This document shows positions 1 through 5,881 of a stretch of 23,377 nucleotides of DNA, one piece after another. Source of the DNA: a virus; IMG/VR virus record IMGVR_UViG_3300045241_000150, positions 1 through 23,377 of that record, one strand, 5' to 3'. Position numbers and translations under genes: made by a program. Under the pieces are notes generated by a model, which saw nothing but the letters and a program-made list of their open reading frames with translations, was not told where the DNA came from and ran no database searches. The first letter of the stretch is position 1. Each line of letters begins with the position of its first letter.

Positions 1-371
1 GGTCCGGGGGCGGCCGGCTGCGACGGCGCGGTGGATGCCAGCGGTGGCAGGACGTCGACGACGGTCGGCCAGTCGTTCTTGTCGAGGCCGACGACGACGA
101 GGCAGGGCCGCCCGATCAGAACGGCCTTCTCGCCCTTCTTCGGATCGTGGCCGAGAAGCGCCCGGCCCCAGCGGCCGCCCTTCGACTTCGACGAGGTCGC
201 CATGCTCGACGCGCCGCCGACCGCGCTGCCGTTGTCGAGGGTGAAGTCCCACGTCCGGAAGTCGCCGTACTGGTCGGACTGCTTGACCCCCATCGCGGCG
301 AGCTTGGCCGGATAGGTCCCGGGCGGGATGTCGGTGCTGTCGCCGCCGAAGACGAACTCTTCCTCGGTCAT
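1..371 (-). CDS. Phage ssDNA-binding-like protein, N-terminal part (continues at window end)
   Basis: The gene starts at an ATG (369-371) overlapping the stop of the nuclease gene (ATGA) and runs off the window at base 1. The visible 123 residues begin MTEEEFVFGGDSTDIPPGTYPAKL, then a beta-rich stretch with YGDFRTWDFTLDNG, a Ser/Lys-rich loop and LIGRPCLVVVGLDKNDWPTVVDVLPP. I read this as the OB-fold-like layout of small phage ssDNA-binding proteins: PxGxYPAxL opening strand, xWxFxL strand and a late LxGxxxxVxV strand. The rest is a Pro/Ala linker. Using the 8-base overlap of the window ends, the frame continues into 23369-23288 and ends in an acidic DELPF tail, giving 150 residues. Such tails in bacterial SSBs recruit partner proteins. 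The neighbouring RecB-like nuclease fits a recombination or replication role. The family call rests on pattern, not on an alignment. Confidence 0.7.
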   Translation of the reverse strand, partial: MTEEEFVFGGDSTDIPPGTYPAKLAAMGVKQSDQYGDFRTWDFTLDNGSAVGGASSMATSSKSKGGRWGRALLGHDPKKGEKAVLIGRPCLVVVGLDKNDWPTVVDVLPPLASTAPSQPAAPG

Positions 372-1174
372 AGTCGCTTCCCCTTCATCGACTCGCGCCA
401 TTCGTGAAGCTCGCGGCAGGCCAGGAAGGCCATCCGCTCCGGGGTGCCGACGGCCACCTCGACCTCGCGGACCTCGTCGGCGGTGACGTGCAGGATCGTG
501 TAGCGATCGGGCATCGGCATGGGGTAGACCCGCCCGGGCAACAGGCCGTCGGTGGCCGGCTGGACGAGCTTGGCCATGCCGTAGGCGGCCATCTGGAGGA
601 CGGCCTCGTGGTAGACCGCCTTGCCGGTCTTGATGTCGGCCAGGACCGTCCGTCCGTCACGGTCGTAGCAGAGGAGGTCGAAGGTGCCGCCGAAGCCGCA
701 GGCCGGATCGGGCAGGACGACCATCGCCTCGCTGAGGCGCAGCTTCCAGCCCGACGCCTCCCACCAGCGGGCGTAGTGCTCGACACGGGCCCGGTTGGTG
801 TCGGTGAGGGTCGGCAGGGGCCTCCCTGTGACCATCATGTCGGCCAGGTTGTGGACGTCGGTGCCGAGAGCGGCGGCCTCGTCCCGCTGCCACGAGCTGC
901 GGGAGGTGAGGGCCTTGATCGCTCCCTCCCTGCCGACATTCTCGACCAGCGCATCCAGGGCGCGGATGGGGCCGAGCATCTCGAGGGCAGCCGTGGCCGT
1001 CTGGCGGGCTGCCCAGTTCATGAGCGGCCCGCTCTTGTCGAGGACGCCCAGGATGCCGGTCACGCCGGGGTAGACGACGCCCTCGTAGGTGTAGCGGTGG
1101 TCGGCCGACCGGGTGATGGCCGAACGCACCCGCGCCTCCTCCGTGTAGGTCCGGGTCTCCGCGACAGTCGTCAC
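368..1174 (-). CDS. RecB/Cas4-like PD-(D/E)XK nuclease
   Basis: 268 residues from a GTG (1172-1174) overlapping the preceding stop as GTGA. An upstream extension of this frame is only the shadow of the small HTH gene. The protein shows the PD-(D/E)XK exonuclease pattern in order: GTDVHNLAD with His108, Glu149 in LSEAMV, the core Asp166 in GGTFDLL, the Asp180-Ile-Lys182 motif (VLADIKTGK), and QMAAY with Gln194. These are the usual metal-binding and catalytic positions of the RecB/Cas4-like family. Such phage enzymes act as exonucleases in recombination or replication-end processing. It is translationally coupled to the SSB-like gene, a pairing common in phage recombination modules. No Cas4-type four-cysteine iron-sulfur cluster is apparent. 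Confidence 0.82.
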   Translation of the reverse strand: MTTVAETRTYTEEARVRSAITRSADHRYTYEGVVYPGVTGILGVLDKSGPLMNWAARQTATAALEMLGPIRALDALVENVGREGAIKALTSRSSWQRDEAAALGTDVHNLADMMVTGRPLPTLTDTNRARVEHYARWWEASGWKLRLSEAMVVLPDPACGFGGTFDLLCYDRDGRTVLADIKTGKAVYHEAVLQMAAYGMAKLVQPATDGLLPGRVYPMPMPDRYTILHVTADEVREVEVAVGTPERMAFLACRELHEWRESMKGKRL

Positions 1175-1350
1175 GACGCCTTCCGACGCATCTGGAAGAG
1201 GGCCACGTCGCGGGGGTCGTAGAGGCGCAGCGAGTTGTGCTTGTACTGGGTGTAGGGCAGCTCGGAGCGGGGATACCGGCGGACCTTCTGGTAGCTGACC
1301 CCGAGGAGCTTGGCGACGTCGTAGGTCGAGAGGAACTTCTCGTCGATCAC
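1171..1350 (-). CDS. Small HTH DNA-binding protein (excisionase/MerR-like)
   Basis: 59 residues from a GTG (1348-1350) that overlaps the preceding stop (GTGA); its own stop overlaps the GTG of the nuclease gene in the same way. The sequence includes LSTYDVAKLLGVSYQKVRRY and then LRLYDPRDVALFQMRRKAS. This is a helix-turn-helix of the HTH_17/excisionase type: a helix, the turn at LLGVS, a recognition helix, and a wing-like segment leading into YDPRDVA. The family includes phage excisionases and small regulators. No integrase is visible, so a regulatory or accessory DNA-binding role is more likely than excision. The coupled starts and stops on both sides strongly support it as a real gene. Confidence 0.78.
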   Translation of the reverse strand: MIDEKFLSTYDVAKLLGVSYQKVRRYPRSELPYTQYKHNSLRLYDPRDVALFQMRRKAS

Positions 1351-1562
1351 GGCTTGTACCCCGTCGCGTCATGGATGGCGTGGTTGAGAGCCTCGGCCGG
1401 CGTCTCCTCCGCTGGCGCCAGGACGTCGAGGATCCGCTGCACCTGGTTGCCGACGAAGATCTCCCACGAGTCGCGGTCCAGCTCGAAGGCGTTCGCCAGG
1501 GTCAATGCCCCCTGGACCTCCTCGACCGTCCGGACGAGGCGGTCCACGTCGACGTCGCTCAT
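1347..1562 (-). CDS. Hypothetical protein, 71 aa
   Basis: 71 residues, starting at an ATG (1560-1562) that overlaps the previous stop. The sequence is acidic and looks helical: VDRLVRTVEEVQGALTLANAFELDRD, then VGNQVQRILDVLAPAEETPAEALNHAIHD. No motif that I recognise. It sits in the coupled run between the methyltransferase and the HTH/nuclease pair and ends in a GTGA overlap, so it is very probably translated. Function unknown; a small helical partner of one of the DNA-processing proteins is possible but cannot be shown. Confidence 0.65.
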   Translation of the reverse strand: MSDVDVDRLVRTVEEVQGALTLANAFELDRDSWEIFVGNQVQRILDVLAPAEETPAEALNHAIHDATGYKP

Positions 1563-1963
1563 GCCGCCCCGCCGTCGATGACGTCGAAGTCCGAGCTCCA
1601 GCCGTTGCGGCGGCCCGACGTCCAGGCCCGGGAGTGGTAGGGCAGGGGAGCGGCGAGCCGGCCCGCCCCCCGCCAGCCCGACCGGATGCGGAGGGCGTGG
1701 GCGTGGGGGTAGCTGACGTGGTAGCGGTTGATCGCGGGCCAGACGTCCCCGCCCGCCTCGGCGATGGCCTCGGCCACCAGGGCGGCCGGGACGCGGGCAC
1801 GGGGCGCTGCTTTCAGCTCGGCGTGTCGCTCACCCATACACGTCGCGCACAGGCGCGGGCTGTGTTCGTGGTCGGGCAATAGACGGGGACGCGGAAAGCT
1901 GCCTGCGCTGGCAGCGGCGTCGAGCCCCGGACGACCATTATCGGAGCGGCGGTCAAGGGTCAT
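1559..1963 (-). CDS. Hypothetical protein with a single CxxC, 134 aa
   Basis: 134 residues from an ATG (1961-1963) overlapping the methyltransferase stop as ATGA. A longer upstream reading in this frame lies inside the methyltransferase gene and is not needed. The N-terminus is basic and low in structure. A central LCATCMGERHAELKA has Cys-x2-Cys plus nearby His residues (DHEH), which could bind a metal, although a second CxxC is absent. Then follows VAEAIAEAGGDVWPAINRYHVSYPHAHALRIRSGW, a helical segment with a YPHAHALRIR motif that could contact DNA. I do not recognise the family. The position between a methyltransferase and nuclease genes suggests a DNA-related role, by inference only. Confidence 0.6.
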   Translation of the reverse strand: MTLDRRSDNGRPGLDAAASAGSFPRPRLLPDHEHSPRLCATCMGERHAELKAAPRARVPAALVAEAIAEAGGDVWPAINRYHVSYPHAHALRIRSGWRGAGRLAAPLPYHSRAWTSGRRNGWSSDFDVIDGGAA

Positions 1964-2868
1964 GCCGCCACCGCCAGTGCCCGCAGGAGCTGGGCGCCGA
2001 TCCATTCGGTGTAGGCGGGCGGGATGGCCTGCGTCAGCTCATGACGGGACATCCAGTCGATGCCCATGAGCCGTTCCGCCAGCTCGAACGGCCCCTGTCG
2101 GCTATGCCGACCGCAGTCGCGGGCCTCCTTGATGAAGGCGTGCCCGGTGACGAGCAGCGCACGCCGATCCGTCGGGTGCTGGCACTGTGGCTGGAAGGCG
2201 AACCAGGAGGTCTCGAAGTTGCGGTGTCGCTGGACCCATTCGCCATCGACGGCCAGGCCGAACATCGACCCACAGAGGAAGACGCCGTGGTCGTACGGCG
2301 CACCGATGACGTTCTCGATGGCGAACGGCAGGCCCGCACCGTGCAACCGCCGACGCGTCAGGTCGTAGAGGTCGGCGTGGTTGGAGTAGTCGCGGGTGGC
2401 CGCGCTGTACGCCTGGCACGGCGGGCTGGCGTGGATCGCGTCGAAGCCGTCCAGCGGCCATGTCAGGGCGTCGGCCTGGTGGAACTCGAAGGGGTAGTGC
2501 GGCTGCGGCGCGATGTCGACGCCGACGACGTCGAAGCCCGCCCGGTGGTAGCCGACGGCGGCGCCGCCCGCGCCGCAGAAGAGATCGAGAAGCCGGGGTC
2601 TAGCGGCCCCTACTTCCGATAAGGTGAGTGTTGGCAACCGCCCACCGCGTGACTTCGGGTTGGGGACCGGGTAGGGGAGCGGCATCGCGTCATACAGCGC
2701 CTGCATCACGTCAGGCGAGACGCGCCACTCATGGGCGGGCGCATCCCCCGACACGCCGAACGGATGTGCCAGCCGTCGGTCCCAAGCCGGATATCGGAGC
2801 CGGACCGCCGCCTGGATCTCATAGGCACGGTCGAGGACGTCCCGCGCCTCGGTGTCGATCATCGCCAT
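1960..2868 (-). CDS. C5 cytosine DNA methyltransferase
   Basis: About 302 residues. Cytosine-C5 methyltransferase motifs appear in order after an N-terminal extension of about 90 residues: motif I LLDLFCGAGGAAVGYHRAG (93-111), which binds S-adenosylmethionine; motif IV ASPPCQAYS with catalytic Cys151; motif VI ENV (185-187); motif VIII QRHRNFET (213-220); and motif X near the C-terminus, AYTEWIGAQLLRAL. The target-recognition region is short, as in compact phage enzymes, so the recognition sequence cannot be read off. The enzyme probably protects phage DNA from host restriction. No cognate endonuclease is adjacent, although an HNH gene exists elsewhere. An AAGGGG sits one base before the first ATG but seven before a second ATG at 2862, so translation may start two codons later. 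Confidence 0.9.
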   Translation of the reverse strand: MAMIDTEARDVLDRAYEIQAAVRLRYPAWDRRLAHPFGVSGDAPAHEWRVSPDVMQALYDAMPLPYPVPNPKSRGGRLPTLTLSEVGAARPRLLDLFCGAGGAAVGYHRAGFDVVGVDIAPQPHYPFEFHQADALTWPLDGFDAIHASPPCQAYSAATRDYSNHADLYDLTRRRLHGAGLPFAIENVIGAPYDHGVFLCGSMFGLAVDGEWVQRHRNFETSWFAFQPQCQHPTDRRALLVTGHAFIKEARDCGRHSRQGPFELAERLMGIDWMSRHELTQAIPPAYTEWIGAQLLRALAVAA

Positions 2869-2919
2869 TCCCCTTGATCGCCCCGTGTCGGTGAGGCGTC
2901 CGTCGAGCCCGGAGAAACA

Positions 2920-2949
2920 AGACTACCGCGTCACGTCAAGGGTTGTCAG
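2920..2949 (-). promoter_or_regulatory. Candidate promoter for the early operon
   Basis: On the minus strand CTGACA (2944-2949) resembles a -35 box (5 of 6) and TAGTCT (2920-2925) is a weak -10 (3 of 6), with 18 bases between. It lies about 50 bases before the methyltransferase start. The local sequence is less GC-rich than the rest. Match quality is modest. Confidence 0.35.
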
Positions 2950-3029
2950 CCATTGCACGAGTGGGGTAGGGTAGCGGCGCTGCCGCGGGGAAGGACGGCC
3001 CAGTCCGCGCCCCCCCTGGACAGGATCAT

Positions 3030-3071
3030 GCCGGGGGGCTCTTCGGTATCGAGCCTCGGAAGCCCCCCGGC
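3030..3071. terminator. Strong G/C-rich stem-loop, possible terminator
   Basis: GCCGGGGGGCT (3030-3040) and AGCCCCCCGGC (3061-3071) are an exact 11-bp inverted repeat with a 20-base loop. It lies between the minus-strand 54-residue gene and the early promoter, so it could stop leftward transcripts before the methyltransferase operon. No T-run follows on either strand, so intrinsic termination is uncertain. A protein-binding site or processing signal is an alternative. Confidence 0.4.
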
Positions 3072-3106
3072 TCCCTCATTCTATGACCCGTGTACACTGC
3101 GCGGCA

Positions 3107-3193
3107 GAGCTGACACCTCCCACCCCACCAGACGAGCGAGCCTGCCTGTTGTTGTCAGCTCCGGGCGGGCTCGCTCAAGACGGAGAGCTGACA
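3107..3193 (+). promoter_or_regulatory. Leader with alternative, crossing base-pairings
   Basis: GAGCTGACA occurs at 3107-3115 and 3185-3193, and its exact complement TGTCAGCTC at 3153-3161. A second exact inverted pair, GAGCGAGCC (3134-3142) and GGCTCGCTC (3168-3176), interleaves with them. In plus-strand RNA the central arm can pair with either outer copy, and each option crosses the second stem, as in a pseudoknot. The last copy lies between the GGAG (3182-3185) and the ATG (3198) of the 29-residue gene, so one fold would hide its start. Confidence 0.5.
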
Positions 3194-3197
3194 CACC

Positions 3198-3287
3198 ATG
3201 AGCAAGCGACACTGGGTCCGCGACCTTCTCATCCTCGTCGCCGTTATCGCATTCCTGGCCTGGACAGGCCTCGCAGGGCGGCTCTAG
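3198..3287 (+). CDS. Single-pass small membrane protein, 29 aa
   Basis: A plus-strand ORF, MSKRHWVRDLLILVAVIAFL and then AWTGLAGRL. A basic N-terminus (Lys3, Arg4, Arg8) precedes one hydrophobic segment at residues 9-26, so it would insert in the inner membrane. A GGAG lies 12 bases upstream of the ATG, a long spacing. The stop TAG (3285-3287) shares the tetramer CTAG with the stop of the opposing 54-residue gene. Family unknown. Size and structured leader resemble type I toxins or small phage membrane peptides such as holin regulators, but that is inference. It could be a chance ORF, although the hydrophobic pattern and the shared stop argue for a gene. Confidence 0.5.
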   Translation: MSKRHWVRDLLILVAVIAFLAWTGLAGRL

Positions 3288-3448
3288 ACCGCCGCGGTGT
3301 CGTCCTCCCCGGCGGTCTCGCTCGTCACTTCGAGATCGCCGAGGCCCGCCCTGTCGAGCGCATCCCGGACGGCCTCGACGGCGATGTCCGCGGCCTCCTT
3401 GAGCTTCGCCTCGTCCACGCCCGAGACGGTGATCGTGTAATCCGCCAT
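3284..3448 (-). CDS. Small acidic protein, 54 aa
   Basis: 54 residues from an ATG (3446-3448) with a good GGAGG eight bases upstream. The sequence starts MADYTITVSGVDEAKLKEAA and continues with an amphipathic helix and an acidic tail (TSETAGEDDTAAV). A beta strand followed by a helix is the visible plan; no known family. A longer upstream reading in this frame is antisense to the plus-strand 108-residue gene and has arginine-rich shadow composition, so I reject it. The start faces the divergent 108-residue gene with only 29 bases between, and the stop overlaps the stop of the plus-strand 29-residue gene. No promoter is visible. It may be expressed by read-through of the late transcript, antisense to the intervening plus genes. 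Confidence 0.65.
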   Translation of the reverse strand: MADYTITVSGVDEAKLKEAADIAVEAVRDALDRAGLGDLEVTSETAGEDDTAAV

Positions 3449-3477
3449 TGTCAGAACCTCCAGGGGAGAATGAGTCG

Positions 3478-3804
3478 ATGGACACTGTACCGAGCGAGCC
3501 GACGACGGCGGCGGGACGTGACCCGGACGAAGCGTGGGTGCCCCCAACGCCCGCCGACTTGGATGCGCTGTTGATCCAGTGGTGGCCGTTGCAGCGGGAC
3601 GAATACGTGGCTTACATCGCGGCCCGCGCCGACGCGCTGGACGTGGAGGCGCTGCTACATCCCGAGCGACTGCGGCGGGCTGCAATCTACGTCCTGCAAC
3701 TCGCGGACAAGGACATCGGCCCGCTGCTGGGCGAGCGTCTGCGCGATGCCATCCTGAGCGATGACCGCGAGTACCGCGCCATCCTCGCCGAGCAGAAGCC
3801 ATGA
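3478..3804 (+). CDS. Hypothetical acidic protein, 108 aa
   Basis: 108 residues on the plus strand from an ATG at 3478 with GGGGAG nine bases upstream. A TTG start at 3448 is possible but has no such site. The N-terminus is Pro/Glu/Asp-rich; then WVPPTPADLDALLIQWWPLQ and mostly helical sequence follow (EYVAYIAARADALDVEALL, RRAAIYVLQLADKD, LLGERLRDAILSDDREYRAI). No catalytic motif or membrane segment. It is coupled by ATGA to the next plus-strand gene, and both share the short string ARADALD, which may reflect distant relationship. They are the longest plus-strand genes in an otherwise minus-strand genome, so they are probably expressed under separate control. Function unknown; regulator, superinfection or anti-defence roles are unproven options. 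Confidence 0.72.
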   Translation: MDTVPSEPTTAAGRDPDEAWVPPTPADLDALLIQWWPLQRDEYVAYIAARADALDVEALLHPERLRRAAIYVLQLADKDIGPLLGERLRDAILSDDREYRAILAEQKP

Positions 3805-4055
3805 GCGAGCGACTAGACGCGGCGTGGGCCGCGCTGACGACCGAAGTCGGCTACTACCTTCGTGCAGGCGACAAGAACGTACTTCCGGGCATCCTTCGCG
3901 TTCACCGTCCCGCCATCGAGGCCGAGGCCCGCGCCGACGCGCTGGATACGATCCGGGAACGGATAGCCCGCATGAACGAGCAGGGCTATGACGCGGCGAC
4001 CATGTCCGCCGTTCTCGATGTGCTCGACGCGCAGGAGGCCGAGCGCCAGCCCTAG
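3801..4055 (+). CDS. Hypothetical acidic helical protein, 84 aa
   Basis: 84 residues; the ATG overlaps the preceding stop as ATGA. The sequence is helix-rich: SERLDAAWAALTTEVGYYLRA, then ILRVHRPAIEAEARADALDT, then RERIARMNEQGYDAATMSAV and an acidic end. The last half resembles a coiled coil or helical bundle. No known motif. Its stop TAG (4053-4055) shares CTAG with the stop of the opposing 43-residue gene. It forms a two-gene plus-strand operon with the 108-residue protein, and the two may work together. The opposite strand here gives only arginine-rich translation, which supports the plus-strand call. Confidence 0.7.
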   Translation: MSERLDAAWAALTTEVGYYLRAGDKNVLPGILRVHRPAIEAEARADALDTIRERIARMNEQGYDAATMSAVLDVLDAQEAERQP

Positions 4056-4183
4056 TCGTTCTCGACGCCGATGCCAACTTCCTGGTTCTCGCCGGGGGTC
4101 GATCCGTCGGTGATGTGAGCCACGCTGACCGCGGTCTCCTCCTCGTCCGGGTCGGCCGCGATCGTGTCGTCGTCGTCCATCAT
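4052..4183 (-). CDS. Very small acidic protein, 43 aa
   Basis: 43 residues from an ATG (4181-4183) that overlaps the stop of the peptidase gene as ATGA; a second ATG follows directly. The sequence starts MMDDDDTIAADPDEEETAVS and ends GENQEVGIGVEND, so it is extremely acidic with no basic residues and probably disordered. The overlap at its start shows it to be the last gene of the late minus-strand operon. Its stop lies within a CTAG shared with the convergent plus-strand gene. DNA mimicry or binding to a basic partner is conceivable for so acidic a peptide, but nothing here proves it. Confidence 0.6.
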   Translation of the reverse strand: MMDDDDTIAADPDEEETAVSVAHITDGSTPGENQEVGIGVEND

Positions 4184-4995
4184 GCCTCCGTCACCGTGAC
4201 CTTGAAGTCAGGGTCGACCTTGATCGTCCTGTCCTTGAAGGCCCCTGTCGTGACGAGCACGACGGTGGCGCTCGATGCGCCATCGCAGGTCCGCAGCGAC
4301 AAGGGGGCCGCGCAGGACGCCTTGGAGCCGGCGCGTCCCCACGTCGCGTCCTTCCAGCGCAGGATGCAGCGCGGCCTTGATCCGCTCGGGGGTTGGACGG
4401 TGTACGTCCGGACGGTCGCACCCTTGGCGATGTGGACGGTGTAGCGGGCAGCCGCAGGCACGTACTTGGTGGTGTTCGTGGAATGGCCGGTGGACCACAG
4501 GGCGGGCTCGACGTCGGTCCACTTCGCCCACGTCCCCTGGCTGCCCTGGTCGTACAGCGGATCGAAGAACCCGACGTAGTCGACCCCGCCCGCGGTGCGG
4601 TGGCCCTTGAGCATGACGCAGTGCGAGAAATCATTCGCCTGGATCTTGAGATAGCCGGGGAGCTTGGCGTAGGTCAACGACACCGCGACCGCGAAGCCCT
4701 GCTTCACCCGCGGCAGGACGGCGTCCTTCGAGACCCCGAGGAGGCTGACCCCGAAGGCGTCCATCGTGCCTTTCCGGAGCTCCGACGACGTGTTGCCGGC
4801 CCAGTGGGGGCGGCCGCCCTTGGCCCGGATGCGGTGGCCCTCGTTGCGGCCGTCGGTGCCGATGCCGGCCCGGGTGCTGCGACAGACCATCTGGCCCGAG
4901 CAGTAACCGCAGTCGACCATGGGCCTCTCGAAGCGTTCCGAGATCACGGTGGCGACGCTGCTGGGGACTTTCCCGAACGGAAACGATCGGGCCAT
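4180..4995 (-). CDS. C39-like cysteine peptidase, lysin candidate
   Basis: 271 residues from an ATG (4993-4995) one base after the holin-like gene, with GGGAGGTG upstream. The N-terminal half fits the C39/papain-like peptidase plan: a Cys in DCGYCSGQMV (Cys29), a variable middle, KQGFAVAVSL, then a His in NDFSHCVMLKG (His125), an Asp in FFDPLYDQG (Asp145), and the terminal GTWAKWTDVEPAL block typical of C39_2 proteins. From about residue 175 the rest is beta-rich and could be a binding domain. There is no signal peptide. The position right after a two-TM protein at the end of the tail operon is that of an endolysin, so cleavage of peptide cross-bridges in the cell wall is a reasonable inference. 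A virion-associated or host-directed protease is the alternative. Confidence 0.6.
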   Translation of the reverse strand: MARSFPFGKVPSSVATVISERFERPMVDCGYCSGQMVCRSTRAGIGTDGRNEGHRIRAKGGRPHWAGNTSSELRKGTMDAFGVSLLGVSKDAVLPRVKQGFAVAVSLTYAKLPGYLKIQANDFSHCVMLKGHRTAGGVDYVGFFDPLYDQGSQGTWAKWTDVEPALWSTGHSTNTTKYVPAAARYTVHIAKGATVRTYTVQPPSGSRPRCILRWKDATWGRAGSKASCAAPLSLRTCDGASSATVVLVTTGAFKDRTIKVDPDFKVTVTEA

Positions 4996-4996
4996 G

Positions 4997-5182
4997 TCAC
5001 TCACCTCCCTTGCGGCGGATCCGCCAGCCGACGGCGAACAGGACGGCAGCGATGGCCCCCAGCAGCGCACCACGCTCGTTGATGCCGACCGACCCGGGGG
5101 TCAGGATGGCCCCGACCAGGACGAGGCAGATGGCGATGAGCGCCCACAGGGCGGCCTCGTGCGGATCGAGGTCGGACGGCAC
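4997..5182 (-). CDS. Two-transmembrane holin candidate, 61 aa
   Basis: 61 residues from a GTG (5180-5182) that shares its G with the stop of the fibre gene (TAGTG). A longer upstream reading would lie inside the fibre gene and is histidine/arginine-rich shadow. A short polar N-terminus is followed by a hydrophobic segment at about 11-28 (ALWALIAICLVLVGAIL), a loop TPGSVGINERG, a second segment at about 38-54 (GALLGAIAAVLFAVGW), and a positively charged tail RIRRKGGE. Two TM segments with a basic tail match class II holins, which permeabilise the membrane to start lysis. The cysteine peptidase gene follows after one base, supporting a lysis pair. The family cannot be assigned more closely. Confidence 0.7.
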   Translation of the reverse strand: MPSDLDPHEAALWALIAICLVLVGAILTPGSVGINERGALLGAIAAVLFAVGWRIRRKGGE

Positions 5183-5871
5183 TAGTTGATGCCGTAGAGG
5201 GTCGCCACGCTGCCGTCGACGAGGTTGCCCGACGAGGGGAACATGGTGATCCGGGTGATGGCCGCCGTGCTGGCCCACCTGCCCACGTTCTGGATGGACC
5301 GGTTGAAGGTGGTGCTGGAGTTGGACGACCATCCGACGCCATTCGCGATGATCTGCTTGTGGAAGACGGTGTCCGCGTAGCGGGCGATGAAGAACTCCCA
5401 CGACGAGGCCACGTTCGTCGTGCCCGTCGAGCCGGGGGTGACGAAGAGGTTCGCCATCGACGTCTGCGCGTCGAACGAGTCGACAGATACCGCGGTGGCC
5501 GTGCCGTACAACCGGGCCGTGTTGTAGTTGGCCCCGCTGTCGTTGTTGAAGCGGCAGGCCATCGCGACCTCGGTCGCCGCGACCTGGCTCCGCAGCGTCA
5601 TGTGGATGACGAGTGACCGGTACGAACCGGAGATCGAGGTGAAGTCGAAGTTGGCCGTCGCTCCACCCGAGGCGATCTTCTCGTCGAGGCGGGTCATCGC
5701 CCCGCCGCCCCCGGCCCCCACGTCCGAGGCCGTCCCGCTGCTGTTGACGGTCTTGTATCCGTGCGTCGTGGAGTCGATGTAGAGCCGCTGCTTGCCCGAG
5801 GCCGGGGAGGCGGGGACGGTGCCCTCGGTGATGAGGAGCGATGGGTAGGCGTTGTCGCTGGCCTTGGGCAT
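5182..5871 (-). CDS. Fibre or minor tail protein, 229 aa
   Basis: 229 residues from an ATG (5869-5871) with AAGGGG six bases upstream, which decides the start. The much longer open reading upstream is shadow. The N-terminal SGKQRLYIDSTTHGYKTVNS is a typical phage fibre motif, followed by a Gly-rich linker. The C-terminal domain, with SGSYRSLVIHMTLRSQVAAT, RFNNDSGANYN and a final VATLYGIN, is a beta-sandwich module widespread in phage tail and appendage proteins. It is probably part of the host-recognition apparatus at the tail tip. It follows another fibre-like gene by ten bases and precedes the lysis genes. No chaperone is evident. Confidence 0.72.
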   Translation of the reverse strand: MPKASDNAYPSLLITEGTVPASPASGKQRLYIDSTTHGYKTVNSSGTASDVGAGGGGAMTRLDEKIASGGATANFDFTSISGSYRSLVIHMTLRSQVAATEVAMACRFNNDSGANYNTARLYGTATAVSVDSFDAQTSMANLFVTPGSTGTTNVASSWEFFIARYADTVFHKQIIANGVGWSSNSSTTFNRSIQNVGRWASTAAITRITMFPSSGNLVDGSVATLYGIN

Positions 5872-5881
5872 CTCGTTCCCC

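Larger units (their letters stand above)
2869..3197. other. Non-coding regulatory interval between the early operon and the small-gene cassette
   Basis: 329 bases with no convincing protein gene; the open frames through it are arginine/proline-rich shadows. It contains the early promoter candidate, a G/C-rich stem-loop at 3030-3071, and a set of repeats and inverted repeats from 3107 onward. It is the longest non-coding stretch in the window and the natural place for control of both strands. Confidence 0.7.

Noticed and set aside
368-1372. A 334-residue nuclease starting at 1372
   Set aside because: The first 66 residues are the out-of-frame reading of the 59-residue HTH gene, which is better supported by its motif and by coupled starts and stops.
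2943-2972. A plus-strand promoter TTGTCA, 18 bases, TAGGGT
   Set aside because: The -10 box matches only 3 of 6 and the -35 box overlaps the better minus-strand candidate, so I do not call it, although some plus-strand promoter must exist.
3284-3802. A 172-residue minus-strand protein including the 54-residue gene
   Set aside because: The upstream part is antisense to the plus-strand 108-residue gene and Arg/Pro-rich. The ATG at 3448 has a strong GGAGG.
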